Shown: positions 48,078 through 59,606 of the stretch, piece after piece
How the letters are laid out: every line of letters begins with the position of its first letter
Position numbering within the stretch: the first letter of the stretch is position 1
Source: Spirochaetota bacterium
GTDB taxonomy: Bacteria > Spirochaetota > Spirochaetia > Treponematales > UBA12059
Assembly (NCBI GenBank): GCA_029547205.1
Contig: JAKPPT010000122.1
Span: 1 to 64,000, forward strand
Direction of reading: 5' to 3'
DNA length: 64,000 nt
Translations under genes and position numbers: made by a program
The notes under the pieces: model-generated
Told to the model about the DNA's origin: nothing
Database searches by the model: none
What the model saw: the letters and a program-made list of their open reading frames with translations, nothing else

Positions 48078-49480
48078 ATATCCATTTTACCTCTATCACG
48101 CCGCTCTAATAGCTTTGCAGTATCAAAGCTAGAAACATCCATAAATTGATCCAATTCGCTATGAGGTATATCAATTCCAGCTATGGTACCAAGTGTCCGT
48201 ATTGTTTCACCAAATGGCACTTTTTCGGTAATAGATTGCTGCAACAATGCTAGTATCGTTGGCCGTTTTTCAATAGCACTATCGATTTCCGGATTAGATC
48301 CCTTAACATATGCGCCAATTGCAATCATATCTTCTGCTTCTTCATACACAGCAAGATATTTTCGTATAACACCGATTGCTTTTTGTGTCTGAGCTCCTGC
48401 TACACTGGTCACAAGCCTTGATATTGATTTGAGTACATCAATTGCTGGATATTGATATCGTTCTGCTAATTTTCGGGAAAGAACGAAATGGCCATCGAGG
48501 ATTCCGCGTACGGTATCTGAAATTGGTTCATCCATATCATCACCATCGACCAGAATTGTAAAAAAACCGGTAATTGAGCCTTTTTGCGATGTACCAGCAC
48601 GTTCAAGCAATTTTGGCAGTGTGTCAAATACACTTGGGGTGTACCCTCGTGTTGTAGGAGGTTCTCCGATTGATAGACCTATCTCACGCTGGGCTCTGGC
48701 AAATCGTGTAACAGAATCAAATAGCAGCATCACATCTGCTCCCTGATCCCGGAAGTATTCTGCTACCGACATTGCTACATATGCACCCCTGAGCCTTGCC
48801 AATGGCAAATTATCTGAAGTTGACACGATAATTACCGAACGCGCAAGCCCTTCTGCACCTAGATCGTTTTCTATAAACTCGCGAACTTCTCTCCCTCGTT
48901 CACCTATCAGTGCAATCACATTGATATCAGCTAAGGTATTTCGCGCGATCATTCCCAGTAATGTTGATTTACCTACACCAGATCCTGCAAAAATACCAAC
49001 CCGTTGTCCTTTACCTACAGGGAGGAGTGCATCAATTGCTTTAATCCCTGTAACCATTCGCTTCGTAATGCGCTTACGTTCCAGCACGTTTGGCGCTGTG
49101 CTCTGTACCCTGTACCTAATTGATGAACTTACGTCCCCTTTACCGTCAATTGGTTTACCAAGACAGTCAAGAACCCTTCCTAATAATTTTTTGGAAACCG
49201 GGACAGTTAGGGTTTCACCACTCGCTATTACCGGGCAGCCTATTTCAAGACCATCAGTCGCTTCAAAAGTCATTAATTGAACAATCTTGTCATGAAGTCC
49301 TACAACTTCAGCAAAAATAAATTTTTCATAGCGTGGTATATAAATTTTACAGAGTTCACCTATTACCGCAACAGGTCCAAGACTCTCTATAAGTAAACCC
49401 TTTACACCAATTACTCTGCCAGTAAATTTAATTGGATCGGTGAGCTCAATAGCATCAAGATATTTTTCTATGAGTTCCAT
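48074..49480 (-). CDS. fliI: Flagellar export ATPase FliI
   Basis: GIFAGSGVGKSTLLGMIARNT; SIGEPPTTRGYTPSVFDTLPKLLER. Confidence 0.97.
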   Translation of the reverse strand: MELIEKYLDAIELTDPIKFTGRVIGVKGLLIESLGPVAVIGELCKIYIPRYEKFIFAEVVGLHDKIVQLMTFEATDGLEIGCPVIASGETLTVPVSKKLLGRVLDCLGKPIDGKGDVSSSIRYRVQSTAPNVLERKRITKRMVTGIKAIDALLPVGKGQRVGIFAGSGVGKSTLLGMIARNTLADINVIALIGERGREVREFIENDLGAEGLARSVIIVSTSDNLPLARLRGAYVAMSVAEYFRDQGADVMLLFDSVTRFARAQREIGLSIGEPPTTRGYTPSVFDTLPKLLERAGTSQKGSITGFFTILVDGDDMDEPISDTVRGILDGHFVLSRKLAERYQYPAIDVLKSISRLVTSVAGAQTQKAIGVIRKYLAVYEEAEDMIAIGAYVKGSNPEIDSAIEKRPTILALLQQSITEKVPFGETIRTLGTIAGIDIPHSELDQFMDVSSFDTAKLLERRDRGKMDI

Positions 49481-49482
49481 AC

Positions 49483-50400
49483 TTACTGACTTTTCCCTTT
49501 AGATTTTATTGGTGCAATATCAAGAATCTTTTCTTCAAGTTCATTAAGCTGGCTCTGTATTCGTGCATCAATCTCACCAAAATCGGTTTCTATGATACAG
49601 CCGCCTTTATCAACTGTTGTGTCTTCAACAATACTAATATTCTTTGCATTTTCAACCATATCGGTAAATTCTTTTAGATGTTCACTTGCAAGCTGAAGAT
49701 CCGCAATATTAACTCTAATAATAATATCGCTTCGTGTTTTAAGTTTGCGTAAAGCTTGAGCAATATTGGAAATAATAACACTTTTTTGATTTTCACTAAT
49801 TGTTTTAACAACTTTTCGTGAAATAAGAAGAACAAGTTCTACGATTTGCGATTCTGTATTATTTAATATTTCTTCACGTTTATCAAGTGTTCGCTCTATA
49901 ATAGTGTGGAGACGTTGTATAAGTCTTTCTAATTCAGCTTTTTCAGCCTTAAAACCTTCCTCTCGTCCTTGTTCAAAACCTTTTTTGTACGCTTCATTAG
50001 TTATTTCATTGATACGAGCTTGAGCCTGGCGTTCCATTTCCTTAATTTTCTGTTCAGCATCAGCTAACGCTTTTTCAGCAGCGAGCTCAGCTTCGTGTCG
50101 TATAGCCAGAGCTTGGTCATTTTTTCGTTTTACTTCCTGGAACGCTGTAGCTTCTGCTCGTTTTATAATTTCTTCTGCTTCTGCACGAGCTGCAGCAATC
50201 ATTGCCTCTTTCTCTTTTTCCCATTGTGCTTTGAATGCTTCTGCTTCTCTTCGCAAATCATCAGCAGTTGGACCTGAATATGATTCAAGCGGTGTAACAT
50301 CTTCAAGGTCTTCTTCTTTTTCTTCTGGTTCTGGTGGTCCTATAACAAAGCTTGTTGAAAGCGGCACAATTTCTTGCGGTTTAAATACTACCTTTTTCAT
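49483..50400 (-). CDS. fliH: Flagellar assembly protein FliH
   Basis: Long Ala/Glu coiled coil, C-terminal VEDTTVDKGGCIIETDFGEIDARIQSQLNELEEKIL. Confidence 0.93.
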   Translation of the reverse strand: MKKVVFKPQEIVPLSTSFVIGPPEPEEKEEDLEDVTPLESYSGPTADDLRREAEAFKAQWEKEKEAMIAAARAEAEEIIKRAEATAFQEVKRKNDQALAIRHEAELAAEKALADAEQKIKEMERQAQARINEITNEAYKKGFEQGREEGFKAEKAELERLIQRLHTIIERTLDKREEILNNTESQIVELVLLISRKVVKTISENQKSVIISNIAQALRKLKTRSDIIIRVNIADLQLASEHLKEFTDMVENAKNISIVEDTTVDKGGCIIETDFGEIDARIQSQLNELEEKILDIAPIKSKGKSQ

Positions 50401-50423
50401 TGTTATTCCTTACTTTTTATAGT

Positions 50424-51500
50424 CTACTGCACTAATTGATCATCCTCACCGCGAGCTATAATAATTTCACCAGTATCCTCCAGATGCCTGATGATTGCTA
50501 CTATTTTCTGTTGTGCTTCTTCTACATCTTTAATACGGACAGGACCCATATATTCCATATCTTCCTTCAAGTTTTGTTGAGCACGCTTTGACATATTCTG
50601 TAAGATTTTATCAGCAACCTCCGGATCTACCCCTTTAAGCGCTTTTGTTAAATCCTGCTGATCAACTTCACGCAGCACTTTTGCAATAGATTTGTTGTCC
50701 AGCATGACAATATCTTCGAACAGGAACATTTTCTTTTTAATCTCTTCTGCTAACTCAGGATTCTCATCTTCGAGAGCTTCGAGAATACCTTTTTCTGTCG
50801 TTCTATCTGCAAGGTTAAGAATTTCTACAATTGCATCAACACCACCTGCTAGCGTGTAGTCTTCATTGGTCAAGGTAGAAAGTTTCTTTTCCAGCACCCG
50901 CTCAACTTCACGCAAAACTTCAGGAGATGTTCTATCCATTAATGCAATACGTCGTGCAACATCTCCTTGAATATCTTTGTTAAGCTTTGTAAGAATATAG
51001 CTTGCTTTGTTTGGCTCAAGATATGCTAGAATGAGCGCTATAGTCTGGGGATGCTCATTCTGAATAAAGTTGAGAAGATTTTCAGGATCAGTCCTTCTAA
51101 TAAAATCAAACGGTCGTACTTGAAGCGAGCTTGTTAATCGGTTAATAATATCTATAGCCTTTTGCGAACCTAGCGATTTTTCAAGAAGTTCTCGAGCATA
51201 GTCGATACCGCCTGTTGTAATAAACTCACTCGCCATCATGAGTTCCTGAAATTCCATAAGAACTGCTTCTTTTAACTCAGGCTCAACATTATCAGTTCGT
51301 GCAATTTCAAACGTTAATGTTTCAATTTCGTCTTCTCGTAAATGCTTAAATATCTCAGCTGAAAGCTCGCTTCCTAAAGAGATGAGGAAAATAGCAGCTT
51401 TTTGACGACCTGATAAATCCTTTATCGTCTTAGGCGTCTTTTTACCCGCTGCTTGCACAGAAGCAGCTGCTTTACCTTTTGTTGGAGCAGTCTGCGGCAT
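50424..51500 (-). CDS. fliG: Flagellar motor switch protein FliG
   Basis: FIQNEHPQTIALILAYLEPNKAS; MFLFEDIVMLDNKSIAKVLREVD. Confidence 0.97.
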   Translation of the reverse strand: MPQTAPTKGKAAASVQAAGKKTPKTIKDLSGRQKAAIFLISLGSELSAEIFKHLREDEIETLTFEIARTDNVEPELKEAVLMEFQELMMASEFITTGGIDYARELLEKSLGSQKAIDIINRLTSSLQVRPFDFIRRTDPENLLNFIQNEHPQTIALILAYLEPNKASYILTKLNKDIQGDVARRIALMDRTSPEVLREVERVLEKKLSTLTNEDYTLAGGVDAIVEILNLADRTTEKGILEALEDENPELAEEIKKKMFLFEDIVMLDNKSIAKVLREVDQQDLTKALKGVDPEVADKILQNMSKRAQQNLKEDMEYMGPVRIKDVEEAQQKIVAIIRHLEDTGEIIIARGEDDQLVQ

Positions 51501-51524
51501 TTTCTACCTCCTCATGACCGTTTA

Positions 51525-53231
51525 CTAGTCTTCTCTCAGCCAGGTACGTATAAGCTGTGCAACATCCTCAGGATGCTCTTTTGCCATATTGATTGCATGC
51601 TCCTGAAGATCGAGACGTTTTCGTTCTTCGACTGACATCGAAACTTCAAGATTCTGCTCTTCAGCTTGCCTGAGTGCATTTTCACGGAGCATCTGTTGTT
51701 CAAGAGCACGTTTTTCTTCGAGTATACGTCTTTTCCGCTCAATTTCCCTGGCTATAATCCTGTATATAATAAATGATAACAGTAAAACTGCTAAACCTGC
51801 AAGCGAAAGAAAAATTATTTTTTCACGCTGCTTTTGTGCTAAAATTTTGGCATCTTCTGCTCTAAATTCCTCTGTTCTATCAAAGGGAACATTTTTAACA
51901 ACAACAAGATCACCTCGAGCTCGATCAAACGCAATTGCCCCCTGTATTAAGGCAGTTACATCATCGAGTTCCTTTTGTGTAAGCGGAATATACTCCCGCT
52001 CAATCGTTCCATCTGGCTTGGTAATGTATTCTCCCTTTTCGTTTGTTTTATATACCCACCTGCCATCAATATTAACAGAAACAGAAACTCGATCTATCTG
52101 CGGCGAACGTTCTTCAGTTATATTTCTTTTATTTAACGCCTCATTTTCAAGTGTATGCTCCTGCTTTGCTGTACCTACCATGTTCTGTAAATCCTTGTAT
52201 GCAGGAGCTGTCTGACCTTCCATTCCTGCAGGCCCTTCGGGGTTAAATCCCGTTCCCTGATACTCATAGGTTGTTTTTTCAGTTGAAAGCCGTACACTTG
52301 GACGGACATCAGAATCATCATACGGGGTTAGTGGATTATCAGGTTTGAGCACAAATGGAAAATATTCTTCGGTCTGAACCGCTTTTTTACTCATATCCAT
52401 CTCAATTTTGATATTAAGATCCCTGACTCTATCTTTTGTATAAGCAAGCTGCAGGGCGTTTAATATCTTTGCACGATATTCAGCTTCCAATCGCTGGATA
52501 ATTTGTTGTTCCCGTTTGGTCAGTTCCAGACGATCAAAATCTGCCATACCTGCAAAATCATTAAGCACTATGCCATTGTTATCAGTAATAACAATGTTTT
52601 CATCAGTTAGACCAGAAACAGCAAACTTGATAATTTTTTGTATACCTTCAAGTTTTTTACGATTGGTTGCAATATCTGAACCCGGCTTTGGATAAATAAT
52701 AACACTAGCAGTTACAGGCTTTTGATCTTCGGAAAAGAGCTTATCTTCTGGAATCTCAATAATAACATTTGCCTTATCAACATCATCAAGAGATTCAATA
52801 TGGCGTGTTACCTGTGCAATGATTGCTTTTCGTAGGTTAACATTGCGTTCAAAATCGGTAACGGTAAAGCGATCGATTGAAAATACTGCCCAGGGATCAG
52901 TACCTTTTGGTATGAGATCTTCTCTGAGAAGTATTGCATTTGCTTTTGATCGAGTTTTTTCATCTTTAACGTATATTATATTATTTTCACCAACTTGAAA
53001 CGGTATGCCTTCACGATCAAGCGCATTGGTAATAAGCCTTAGTTCTTCATCGCTTTTAATTGGTGTATTGATGAGCCGTACCATTGTCGGTGTTCTTGAC
53101 ACTGCAATAGTGATGATGATAGCAGCAATGAGTGCTACACCTATACCAATGACAGCTAATTTTTGTACTAGCTTCCATTTTCCCCATGCGGTTTTAATTT
53201 GCTCTACAATTTTTTTTAACCATTCGTTCAT
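51525..53231 (-). CDS. fliF: Flagellar MS-ring protein FliF
   Basis: DVDKANVIIEIPEDKLF; C-terminal HAINMAKEHPEDVAQLIRTWLRED. Confidence 0.97.
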   Translation of the reverse strand: MNEWLKKIVEQIKTAWGKWKLVQKLAVIGIGVALIAAIIITIAVSRTPTMVRLINTPIKSDEELRLITNALDREGIPFQVGENNIIYVKDEKTRSKANAILLREDLIPKGTDPWAVFSIDRFTVTDFERNVNLRKAIIAQVTRHIESLDDVDKANVIIEIPEDKLFSEDQKPVTASVIIYPKPGSDIATNRKKLEGIQKIIKFAVSGLTDENIVITDNNGIVLNDFAGMADFDRLELTKREQQIIQRLEAEYRAKILNALQLAYTKDRVRDLNIKIEMDMSKKAVQTEEYFPFVLKPDNPLTPYDDSDVRPSVRLSTEKTTYEYQGTGFNPEGPAGMEGQTAPAYKDLQNMVGTAKQEHTLENEALNKRNITEERSPQIDRVSVSVNIDGRWVYKTNEKGEYITKPDGTIEREYIPLTQKELDDVTALIQGAIAFDRARGDLVVVKNVPFDRTEEFRAEDAKILAQKQREKIIFLSLAGLAVLLLSFIIYRIIAREIERKRRILEEKRALEQQMLRENALRQAEEQNLEVSMSVEERKRLDLQEHAINMAKEHPEDVAQLIRTWLRED

Positions 53232-53289
53232 ATTCCCCTCCCGTCACGAACGAATCAGATACCCGGCAGACTGTGCCTCCCAGAACAGT

Positions 53290-53703
53290 TTATCGAGTAT
53301 TGATTAAATCTCTCCATGCACGAACCACTCTATCAAGAATAGTCCGTGTTATATTGAGCGACATATTAGCCTTTGCCATTGCAAGCGTTACTTCATGAGC
53401 ATCAATTGAATCAGGATCAGTTAGCATTGCTTCAATTGCATCACTGCTCTCATTCTGGAGATCATTGACTCCATTGAGTGCTTGAAGCATTGCATCTTCA
53501 AACGTTGGTGTTGTCTGTGAATCTTCTTCTGCACCTAAAACTCCTGCAGAAACAAAATGCCTCGGGTCTGCTGTTTCCAATTTAATCTTATCTCCCCGTG
53601 CAAGCATACCCTGTGGCGCAAGAGCCGGCTGTTCCGGATTCTTAAAACTATTTGATGTTATATTCATATACTGGATAAGATTATCCATTGTTGAAACTGC
53701 CAT
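53290..53703 (-). CDS. fliE: Flagellar hook-basal body protein FliE
   Basis: DAHEVTLAMAKANMSLNITRTILDRVVRAWRDLINTR. Confidence 0.95.
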   Translation of the reverse strand: MAVSTMDNLIQYMNITSNSFKNPEQPALAPQGMLARGDKIKLETADPRHFVSAGVLGAEEDSQTTPTFEDAMLQALNGVNDLQNESSDAIEAMLTDPDSIDAHEVTLAMAKANMSLNITRTILDRVVRAWRDLINTR

Positions 53704-53714
53704 TTACCCCTCCC

Positions 53715-54173
53715 CTATCTTCCAATCTCTAAAGCCTTAAGAAACATCGCTTTCGAACCATTTATAATAGAAGAATTAGCTTCATAGGCTCGTGAAGACG
53801 CAATCAAATCTACCATTTCGGTAACAATATTGACATTTGGCATTTCCACATAACCAGCACGAGGACCAGTTTTAATAGCATCTGGATGTGTTGGATCATA
53901 CACAAGTCTTGTTTCAGTACTCATATCTTTTTGAATTTCACTGATTCGCACTCCTTTTCCAGCGCCATTATCCCATTGCTGTGGAAGAAATGGCAAGCGA
54001 AAATACGGTGTGTCAACTTTTGGTCGCAGTATAACCCTGCTTCTTCTGAATGGCCCCCCTTCAGGGGTTCTCGTTGTTGAAACATTGGCGATATTGTTTG
54101 CTATAACATCCTGCCGAATTCTTTCTACCGTAAGCCCTGTTGATGCAATATTAATTGATGAAAACAATCCCAT
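53715..54173 (-). CDS. flgC: Flagellar basal-body rod protein FlgC
   Basis: FSSINIASTGLTVERIRQDVIANNIANVSTTRTPEGGPFRR. Confidence 0.97.
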   Translation of the reverse strand: MGLFSSINIASTGLTVERIRQDVIANNIANVSTTRTPEGGPFRRSRVILRPKVDTPYFRLPFLPQQWDNGAGKGVRISEIQKDMSTETRLVYDPTHPDAIKTGPRAGYVEMPNVNIVTEMVDLIASSRAYEANSSIINGSKAMFLKALEIGR

Positions 54174-54182
54174 AGTCTACTC

Positions 54183-54602
54183 CTACCGTAATACCAGATT
54201 AACCTGGTTAAATTCAAAGTTTGCTGCTTGAGTCATCAGAGTATACATGAGCTGATTCTGCAATGATGCCATGAGTTCTTCTTCCGGATTAACATTATTA
54301 CCGTTATTTTTTTCGGTTGATAAATAGTCAAGAACTCTTCTGGGCTGCACTGAACGCCAATCAATTTTTTTATAAGAAGGAATATGCCGCGGATCCGTTG
54401 TAATAAGCTCAAGTTTTGGCCGGTAATTCTCGGAATCGAGTGCACGTTTTAGTGCAGACTCAAAATTGATCTCCGAACGCTTGAAATTGGGCACATCAGC
54501 ATTGGCGATATTATTTGCAATAACATCTCGCCGTAACATGGCAACATCCATCGATCGAGAAAGTAACTCAATAGTTTTGCCAAATCGTGTATTTTCAAGC
54601 AT
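54183..54602 (-). CDS. flgB: Flagellar basal-body rod protein FlgB
   Basis: RRDVIANNIANADVPNFKRSEINFESALKRAL. Confidence 0.97.
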   Translation of the reverse strand: MLENTRFGKTIELLSRSMDVAMLRRDVIANNIANADVPNFKRSEINFESALKRALDSENYRPKLELITTDPRHIPSYKKIDWRSVQPRRVLDYLSTEKNNGNNVNPEEELMASLQNQLMYTLMTQAANFEFNQVNLVLR

Positions 54603-54645
54603 ACTAAACCTCTCTTTAACCTACTATCGGCATTCAACAGTGAGC

Positions 54646-55989
54646 TTATAATATAAATTTTGCCAGATCTGGCCGCTCAAATATACCTTTGAACCGTTCA
54701 GCTACAAAAGCTTCGTCGATTGTTACTGTTTCTCCTTTCTTTTCGGATGCATAGAACGAAATGTCTTCAAGCAAATGTTCCATAATTGTATGCAGTCTCC
54801 GTGCTCCAATATTCTCGGTTTGTTTATTAGCCTGTTCACAAATAACCGCCAGTTCATGAATTGCCTGTGGTGTGAATGTAAGCTTAACCGATTCTGTTTC
54901 AAGTAATTGCGTATACTGTCGAATCAATGAGTTTTCTGGTTCTATAAGAATTTTTTCAAAATCTGCTGCATTGAGCGAATCGAGCTCTACACGAATAGGG
55001 AAACGTCCCTGCAGTTCAGGTATCAAATCGGTGGGCTTTGAGACAGTAAATGCTCCCGCAGCAATGAAAAGTATATGGGTTGTATCAACAATGCCATACT
55101 TTGTACTTACTTTTGAACCTTCCACAATTGGGAGAATATCACGTTGTACTCCTTCACGAGAAACATCAATAGACGATGTCTGTCCCGAACGCGATGCAAT
55201 TTTATCAATTTCATCAACAAAAATAATTCCGTTTTGTTCTACACGTTCTCGCGCAAGCTCAGCTGCTTTATCCTTATCGATAAGTTTTTCTGATTCTTCC
55301 TGCAAGAGCACATTTCGGGCTTCTCTAATTTTCATACGCCGCTTTTTTTTACCCTTACCACCGAATAACCCTGCAATACCAGAAAAGGTACTCTCTAAAT
55401 CTTCAAATGGCTGGCCTGCAAAAATTTCGAGAGCTCCTCCATTCTGTGATGTTACTTCAATTTCTATTTCTCGATCATCCAATTCACCGCGCACAAGCTG
55501 ACCTTTTAACCACTCACGCGTTGGATTAGGCGTTATTACATTTTCACTCTGAATCTGTGATTGCATTCCTGGCAATAGTGCATCGAGGATACGTTCTGTA
55601 ACTTTTTGCTCTGCAGTGTTCAATACCTCTTCACGAAGCTCTTCCATTACCATTCGATAACCAGCTGCCATCAAATCACGTATCATCGACTCAACGTCTC
55701 TTCCTACATAGCCTACTTCGGTGTACTTTGTTGCCTCAACTTTTACGAACGGTGCGTTACATAGTTTTGCGAGCCGGCGCGCAATTTCCGTTTTTCCAAC
55801 ACCGGTTGGACCAATCATAAGAATATTTTTAGGTGCTATTTCTTCACGGTCTTCAGGAGCAAGTTTCATGCGCCGTATACGATTACGGAGTGCAATCGCT
55901 ACAGCTTTTTTTGCTTTCGTTTGACCAATAATAAATCTATCGAGTTCTTCAACAATTTTTCTAGGTGTTAATGTTTCAAAATCGTTCAT
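54646..55989 (-). CDS. hslU: HslU ATPase (ClpY)
   Basis: [50 protein letters not shown]. Confidence 0.97.
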   Translation of the reverse strand: MNDFETLTPRKIVEELDRFIIGQTKAKKAVAIALRNRIRRMKLAPEDREEIAPKNILMIGPTGVGKTEIARRLAKLCNAPFVKVEATKYTEVGYVGRDVESMIRDLMAAGYRMVMEELREEVLNTAEQKVTERILDALLPGMQSQIQSENVITPNPTREWLKGQLVRGELDDREIEIEVTSQNGGALEIFAGQPFEDLESTFSGIAGLFGGKGKKKRRMKIREARNVLLQEESEKLIDKDKAAELARERVEQNGIIFVDEIDKIASRSGQTSSIDVSREGVQRDILPIVEGSKVSTKYGIVDTTHILFIAAGAFTVSKPTDLIPELQGRFPIRVELDSLNAADFEKILIEPENSLIRQYTQLLETESVKLTFTPQAIHELAVICEQANKQTENIGARRLHTIMEHLLEDISFYASEKKGETVTIDEAFVAERFKGIFERPDLAKFIL

Positions 55990-56531
55990 GGAAGCTCCTC
56001 TACGAGTATTTCTCTATTAGTATAAATACATATGCCTCCAGCGATTGCAAGGCTCTTACGGGCTATCTCACCTGCACTATACTCTGAGCATTCAAGATAT
56101 GCCATGGCAGCAGCATAGGCATAGGGACCGCCAGAACCAATAGCAATAGCATTATCAGAAGGTTCAATAACATCACCAGTACCAGACAGCAGTAGTATTT
56201 TTTCCACATTTGCTACTATCATCATTGCTTCCAGCTTTCTGAGCATTTTATCGGTGCGCCAATCTTTGGCAAGTTCTACTGAGGCACGCAAAATATCACC
56301 AGAAAATTCTTTCACTTTTTCTTCAAAACGCTCGAGCAGGGTAAATGCATCAGCTGTTGCTCCTGCAAAACCTGCAAGAATAGTATTGTTGTAAATTTTT
56401 CTTATTTTCCGTGCATTACTTTTTATAACGGTATTGCCAAGTGTGACCTGACCGTCTCCAGCCATTGCTATTTTACCATTCTTTTTTACAGCAAGAATTG
56501 TCGTGCTCCTAATTTCGGGATACCTATTCAT
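55986..56531 (-). CDS. hslV: HslV protease (ClpQ)
   Basis: [39 protein letters not shown]. Confidence 0.97.
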   Translation of the reverse strand: MNRYPEIRSTTILAVKKNGKIAMAGDGQVTLGNTVIKSNARKIRKIYNNTILAGFAGATADAFTLLERFEEKVKEFSGDILRASVELAKDWRTDKMLRKLEAMMIVANVEKILLLSGTGDVIEPSDNAIAIGSGGPYAYAAAMAYLECSEYSAGEIARKSLAIAGGICIYTNREILVEELP

Positions 56532-57433
56532 GTATGTTCCTCCAAATTTTCATTTTTCCGTATCGAATGTGGGTGAGCCTCTCTATAGACACTGCGAAGC
56601 CTTTCTAAGTCTACATGGGTATAAATCTGTGTAGTAGACAGGTTCTCATGACCAAGCATTGCTTGAACCGAGCGTATATCTGCTCCATTCGACACAAGTT
56701 TAGTAGCAAAACTGTGTCTGAGCATATGTGGTGTTACATGTTTTTTTATGTTACTTTTTTGTTGCAGCATATCAAGAATATACGCTATACCTCTACGAGT
56801 TAACGGCTTTCCGAGACGGTTGACAAAAACATACTGTGTGCTGATTCCTGGTAAAGCCTGCCGGAAGGTAAGGTACTCCTTTAATGCGTTCTCAGCATGA
56901 GAAGAGAGAAAAACTTTTCTTTCTTTTGAACCTTTTCCTATAACACTAATAGTGTGTTTTTCAAATGTAATGTCTTCAAGCTTCATGTTTGCGATTTCTG
57001 AAACACGGCAACCAGTACTGAATAGTACAGCAAGCAGCGCATTATTTCTTGCACCTGTAAACGATGCTGTATTTTCGATATTTGCCTGTAACTCATTAAT
57101 CTCAGTTTCAAATAAAAAATTGGGCAATTTTCTTTTACAGGATACAGATTCAATATCATTAGCTGGATTTACGGCTATTTTCCCAAATCGGAGGCAATAA
57201 CGATAGAATCCTTTTATCGAAGAAAGCATTCTATTGATTGATGCACTTGAATAGTGTTTATCTGAAAGCCATGCTACATAATGGAGTATTGTTTCAGGTT
57301 GTACTTCCAGTATAGGGATATTTTCTGAGTCACAAAAAGAAACAAACAATTTTAAATCTTCCCTATATGAATCAATTGTTCGTGATGATAAATTTTTTAC
57401 AGCTGCTATATACGTTATATATTCATCAATCAT
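56528..57433 (-). CDS. xerC: Tyrosine recombinase (XerC-like)
   Basis: Integrase core; [39 protein letters not shown]. Confidence 0.92.
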   Translation of the reverse strand: MIDEYITYIAAVKNLSSRTIDSYREDLKLFVSFCDSENIPILEVQPETILHYVAWLSDKHYSSASINRMLSSIKGFYRYCLRFGKIAVNPANDIESVSCKRKLPNFLFETEINELQANIENTASFTGARNNALLAVLFSTGCRVSEIANMKLEDITFEKHTISVIGKGSKERKVFLSSHAENALKEYLTFRQALPGISTQYVFVNRLGKPLTRRGIAYILDMLQQKSNIKKHVTPHMLRHSFATKLVSNGADIRSVQAMLGHENLSTTQIYTHVDLERLRSVYREAHPHSIRKNENLEEHT

Positions 57434-59597
57434 GATGCTCTTCCTGAGTATGAAGATAATCGCAGTCCGGATTAATACAAGCTTTATGGTAGCCATTTTT
57501 CTTATCATACCGTTCTACTAAAAACCAGCCACATTTAGGACAATAGGTATCAGATGGCTTAAAATAAGTTACAAAATCGCACTGTGGATAATTGGTACAT
57601 CCATAAAACAATCGGCCTTTACCGCGTGATTTTTTCCGGGCTACAATATAACCATTGCAATCTTTTCGGGGACATCGCGCAAGCGGTACCGAGCGTGTGT
57701 TTCTGCATTCGGGAAAACCAGAACAAGCAAGGAAGAAACCGTTTCTTCCCAATTTTTTTAGCATTGGTTTACCACATTTGTCACAGACAAACTCAGTAGG
57801 TTCATCTAGCTTACCTTTTATTGACTCTAATGTTTCCATGAGTTCCTGTACTTTTTTATAAAACGGATTAAAAAAATCGCGAACAGGATTAATCCAGTCT
57901 TTATGGGCATCTTCTACTTCATCGAGCAAGTTTTCCATATTTGCGGTAAATTCAACATCAATAATATCCGGGAAATACTCGACCAGAATTGAATTAATGA
58001 TTTTCCCAAGCTGAGTAGGTACAAGCTGCTTGTTTTCGCGAGTAATGTAATACCGCTCAAGCAGTGTTGATATAATTGGCGCATAAGTAGAAGGACGACC
58101 TATACCTTTTTCTTCAAGTACTTTGACTATTGAAGCATCAGTATATCGAGATGGTCCCTGTGTAAAGTGTTGTTCTGGTTTATAGCCGACAAGCGTAAGC
58201 ACCTCATTAATTTGTAATTCTGGAATAACTTTTTCTCTTTCATCTCGTGAAACAGAAACCTGTAATACTTTGTAAAATCCTTTTTGAACAAGTAATGAAC
58301 TTGAAGCCCGGAATACCGCATCTCCTGCTGTAATCGTATACGCTGTACTTAAAAATTTTGCTGGAAGCATTTGCGATGCAACAAACTGTTCCCATATCAG
58401 CGCATATAATCTGTACTGATCACGATTGAGATATTTTTGAATTGAATCTGGTGTGTAGTCGACAATTGTTGGACGAATTGCCTCATGCGCATCCTGTACT
58501 TTTCCTGCACTTTGATAATATACAGGCTCTTCCGGTAATTCTTCTGGATAATTATTTTTTATATAATTGCGCACTTCCTGTAAAGCAACTGGAGATATCC
58601 GTACAGAATCAGTACGCATATAGGTTATGAGACCTATACGGCTAGAACCTATCGTTATTCCTTCATAGAGTTGCTGAGCAACTTGCATGGTTTTTTTCCC
58701 GGTGAAACCAAGCCTCGACGCTGCAGCTTGTTGCAGTTTAGATGTTGTAAATGGTGGTTTAGGACGCTGCGTTTTTTCCTGATCTTTTCGATCGGTAACG
58801 ATGCAGGGTTTACCGGTTATTGCATCAATAACAGCTTGAACATCGGTTTCTTTTTTTAATTCAGGCTTCTCTTGCTTGAATTGAACAAGTTCTGCAGAAA
58901 ACTTATGTCTACCTTTTTTAAATTCTGCATCAAGCGACCAGTATTCTTCCGGAATAAATTCTTCTACCTCTTTTTCTCTTTCACATATGAGGCGCAGCGC
59001 TACTGACTGAACTCGACCTGCTGATAAACCATTCTTTACTTTTTTCCAGAGTAATGGTGATAGATGGTATCCTACTAACCTATCAAGAATTCGCCTCGCT
59101 TTCTGTGCTGAAACTTTATACTCATCAATTTCATGAGGTTCCTGTACAGCATCTCGTATTGCATGTGGAGTTACCTCGTTAAAAACAATTCGCTTGATCT
59201 CTTTATCGGGAACTTTTTCAGCTATGGCACGTTGTATATGATACGCTATTGCTTCACCCTCACGATCATTATCAGAAGCAAGCAGTACGAGTGATGATTT
59301 TTTTGATTCCTGCTGCAGTTCCTTTAAAAGTTTAGCTTTTCCCCGTATTGTGAGATATTCGGGTTCAAAGTTATGCTCAATATCGATACCCAGTCGTGAC
59401 TTTGGAAGATCGATAAGGTGTCCCATTGATGCAAGTACTTTATAACGCGCTCCGAGATATTTTTCTATTGTTTTTGCTTTTGCTGGTGATTCCACAATTA
59501 CTAATATTTTTTGTTTTAGAACTTTAGATTTCTTTGCAGATGAAGTCGATTTCTTTTTCTCTTCAGATTTTCCAGTTGCAGCTTTTTGGGGCATCAA
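57426..59597 (-). CDS. topA: DNA topoisomerase I with C-terminal zinc ribbons
   Basis: LVIVESPAKAKTIEKYLG; GLITYMRTDSVRIS; three Cys4 clusters. Confidence 0.97.
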   Translation of the reverse strand: MMPQKAATGKSEEKKKSTSSAKKSKVLKQKILVIVESPAKAKTIEKYLGARYKVLASMGHLIDLPKSRLGIDIEHNFEPEYLTIRGKAKLLKELQQESKKSSLVLLASDNDREGEAIAYHIQRAIAEKVPDKEIKRIVFNEVTPHAIRDAVQEPHEIDEYKVSAQKARRILDRLVGYHLSPLLWKKVKNGLSAGRVQSVALRLICEREKEVEEFIPEEYWSLDAEFKKGRHKFSAELVQFKQEKPELKKETDVQAVIDAITGKPCIVTDRKDQEKTQRPKPPFTTSKLQQAAASRLGFTGKKTMQVAQQLYEGITIGSSRIGLITYMRTDSVRISPVALQEVRNYIKNNYPEELPEEPVYYQSAGKVQDAHEAIRPTIVDYTPDSIQKYLNRDQYRLYALIWEQFVASQMLPAKFLSTAYTITAGDAVFRASSSLLVQKGFYKVLQVSVSRDEREKVIPELQINEVLTLVGYKPEQHFTQGPSRYTDASIVKVLEEKGIGRPSTYAPIISTLLERYYITRENKQLVPTQLGKIINSILVEYFPDIIDVEFTANMENLLDEVEDAHKDWINPVRDFFNPFYKKVQELMETLESIKGKLDEPTEFVCDKCGKPMLKKLGRNGFFLACSGFPECRNTRSVPLARCPRKDCNGYIVARKKSRGKGRLFYGCTNYPQCDFVTYFKPSDTYCPKCGWFLVERYDKKNGYHKACINPDCDYLHTQEEHHD

Positions 59598-59606
59598 TAT
59601 TTCTCC

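Noticed and set aside
54872-55501. 209-aa plus-strand ORF
   Set aside because: Entirely antisense to hslU; Ser/Arg-rich translation typical of a shadow ORF of a conserved gene
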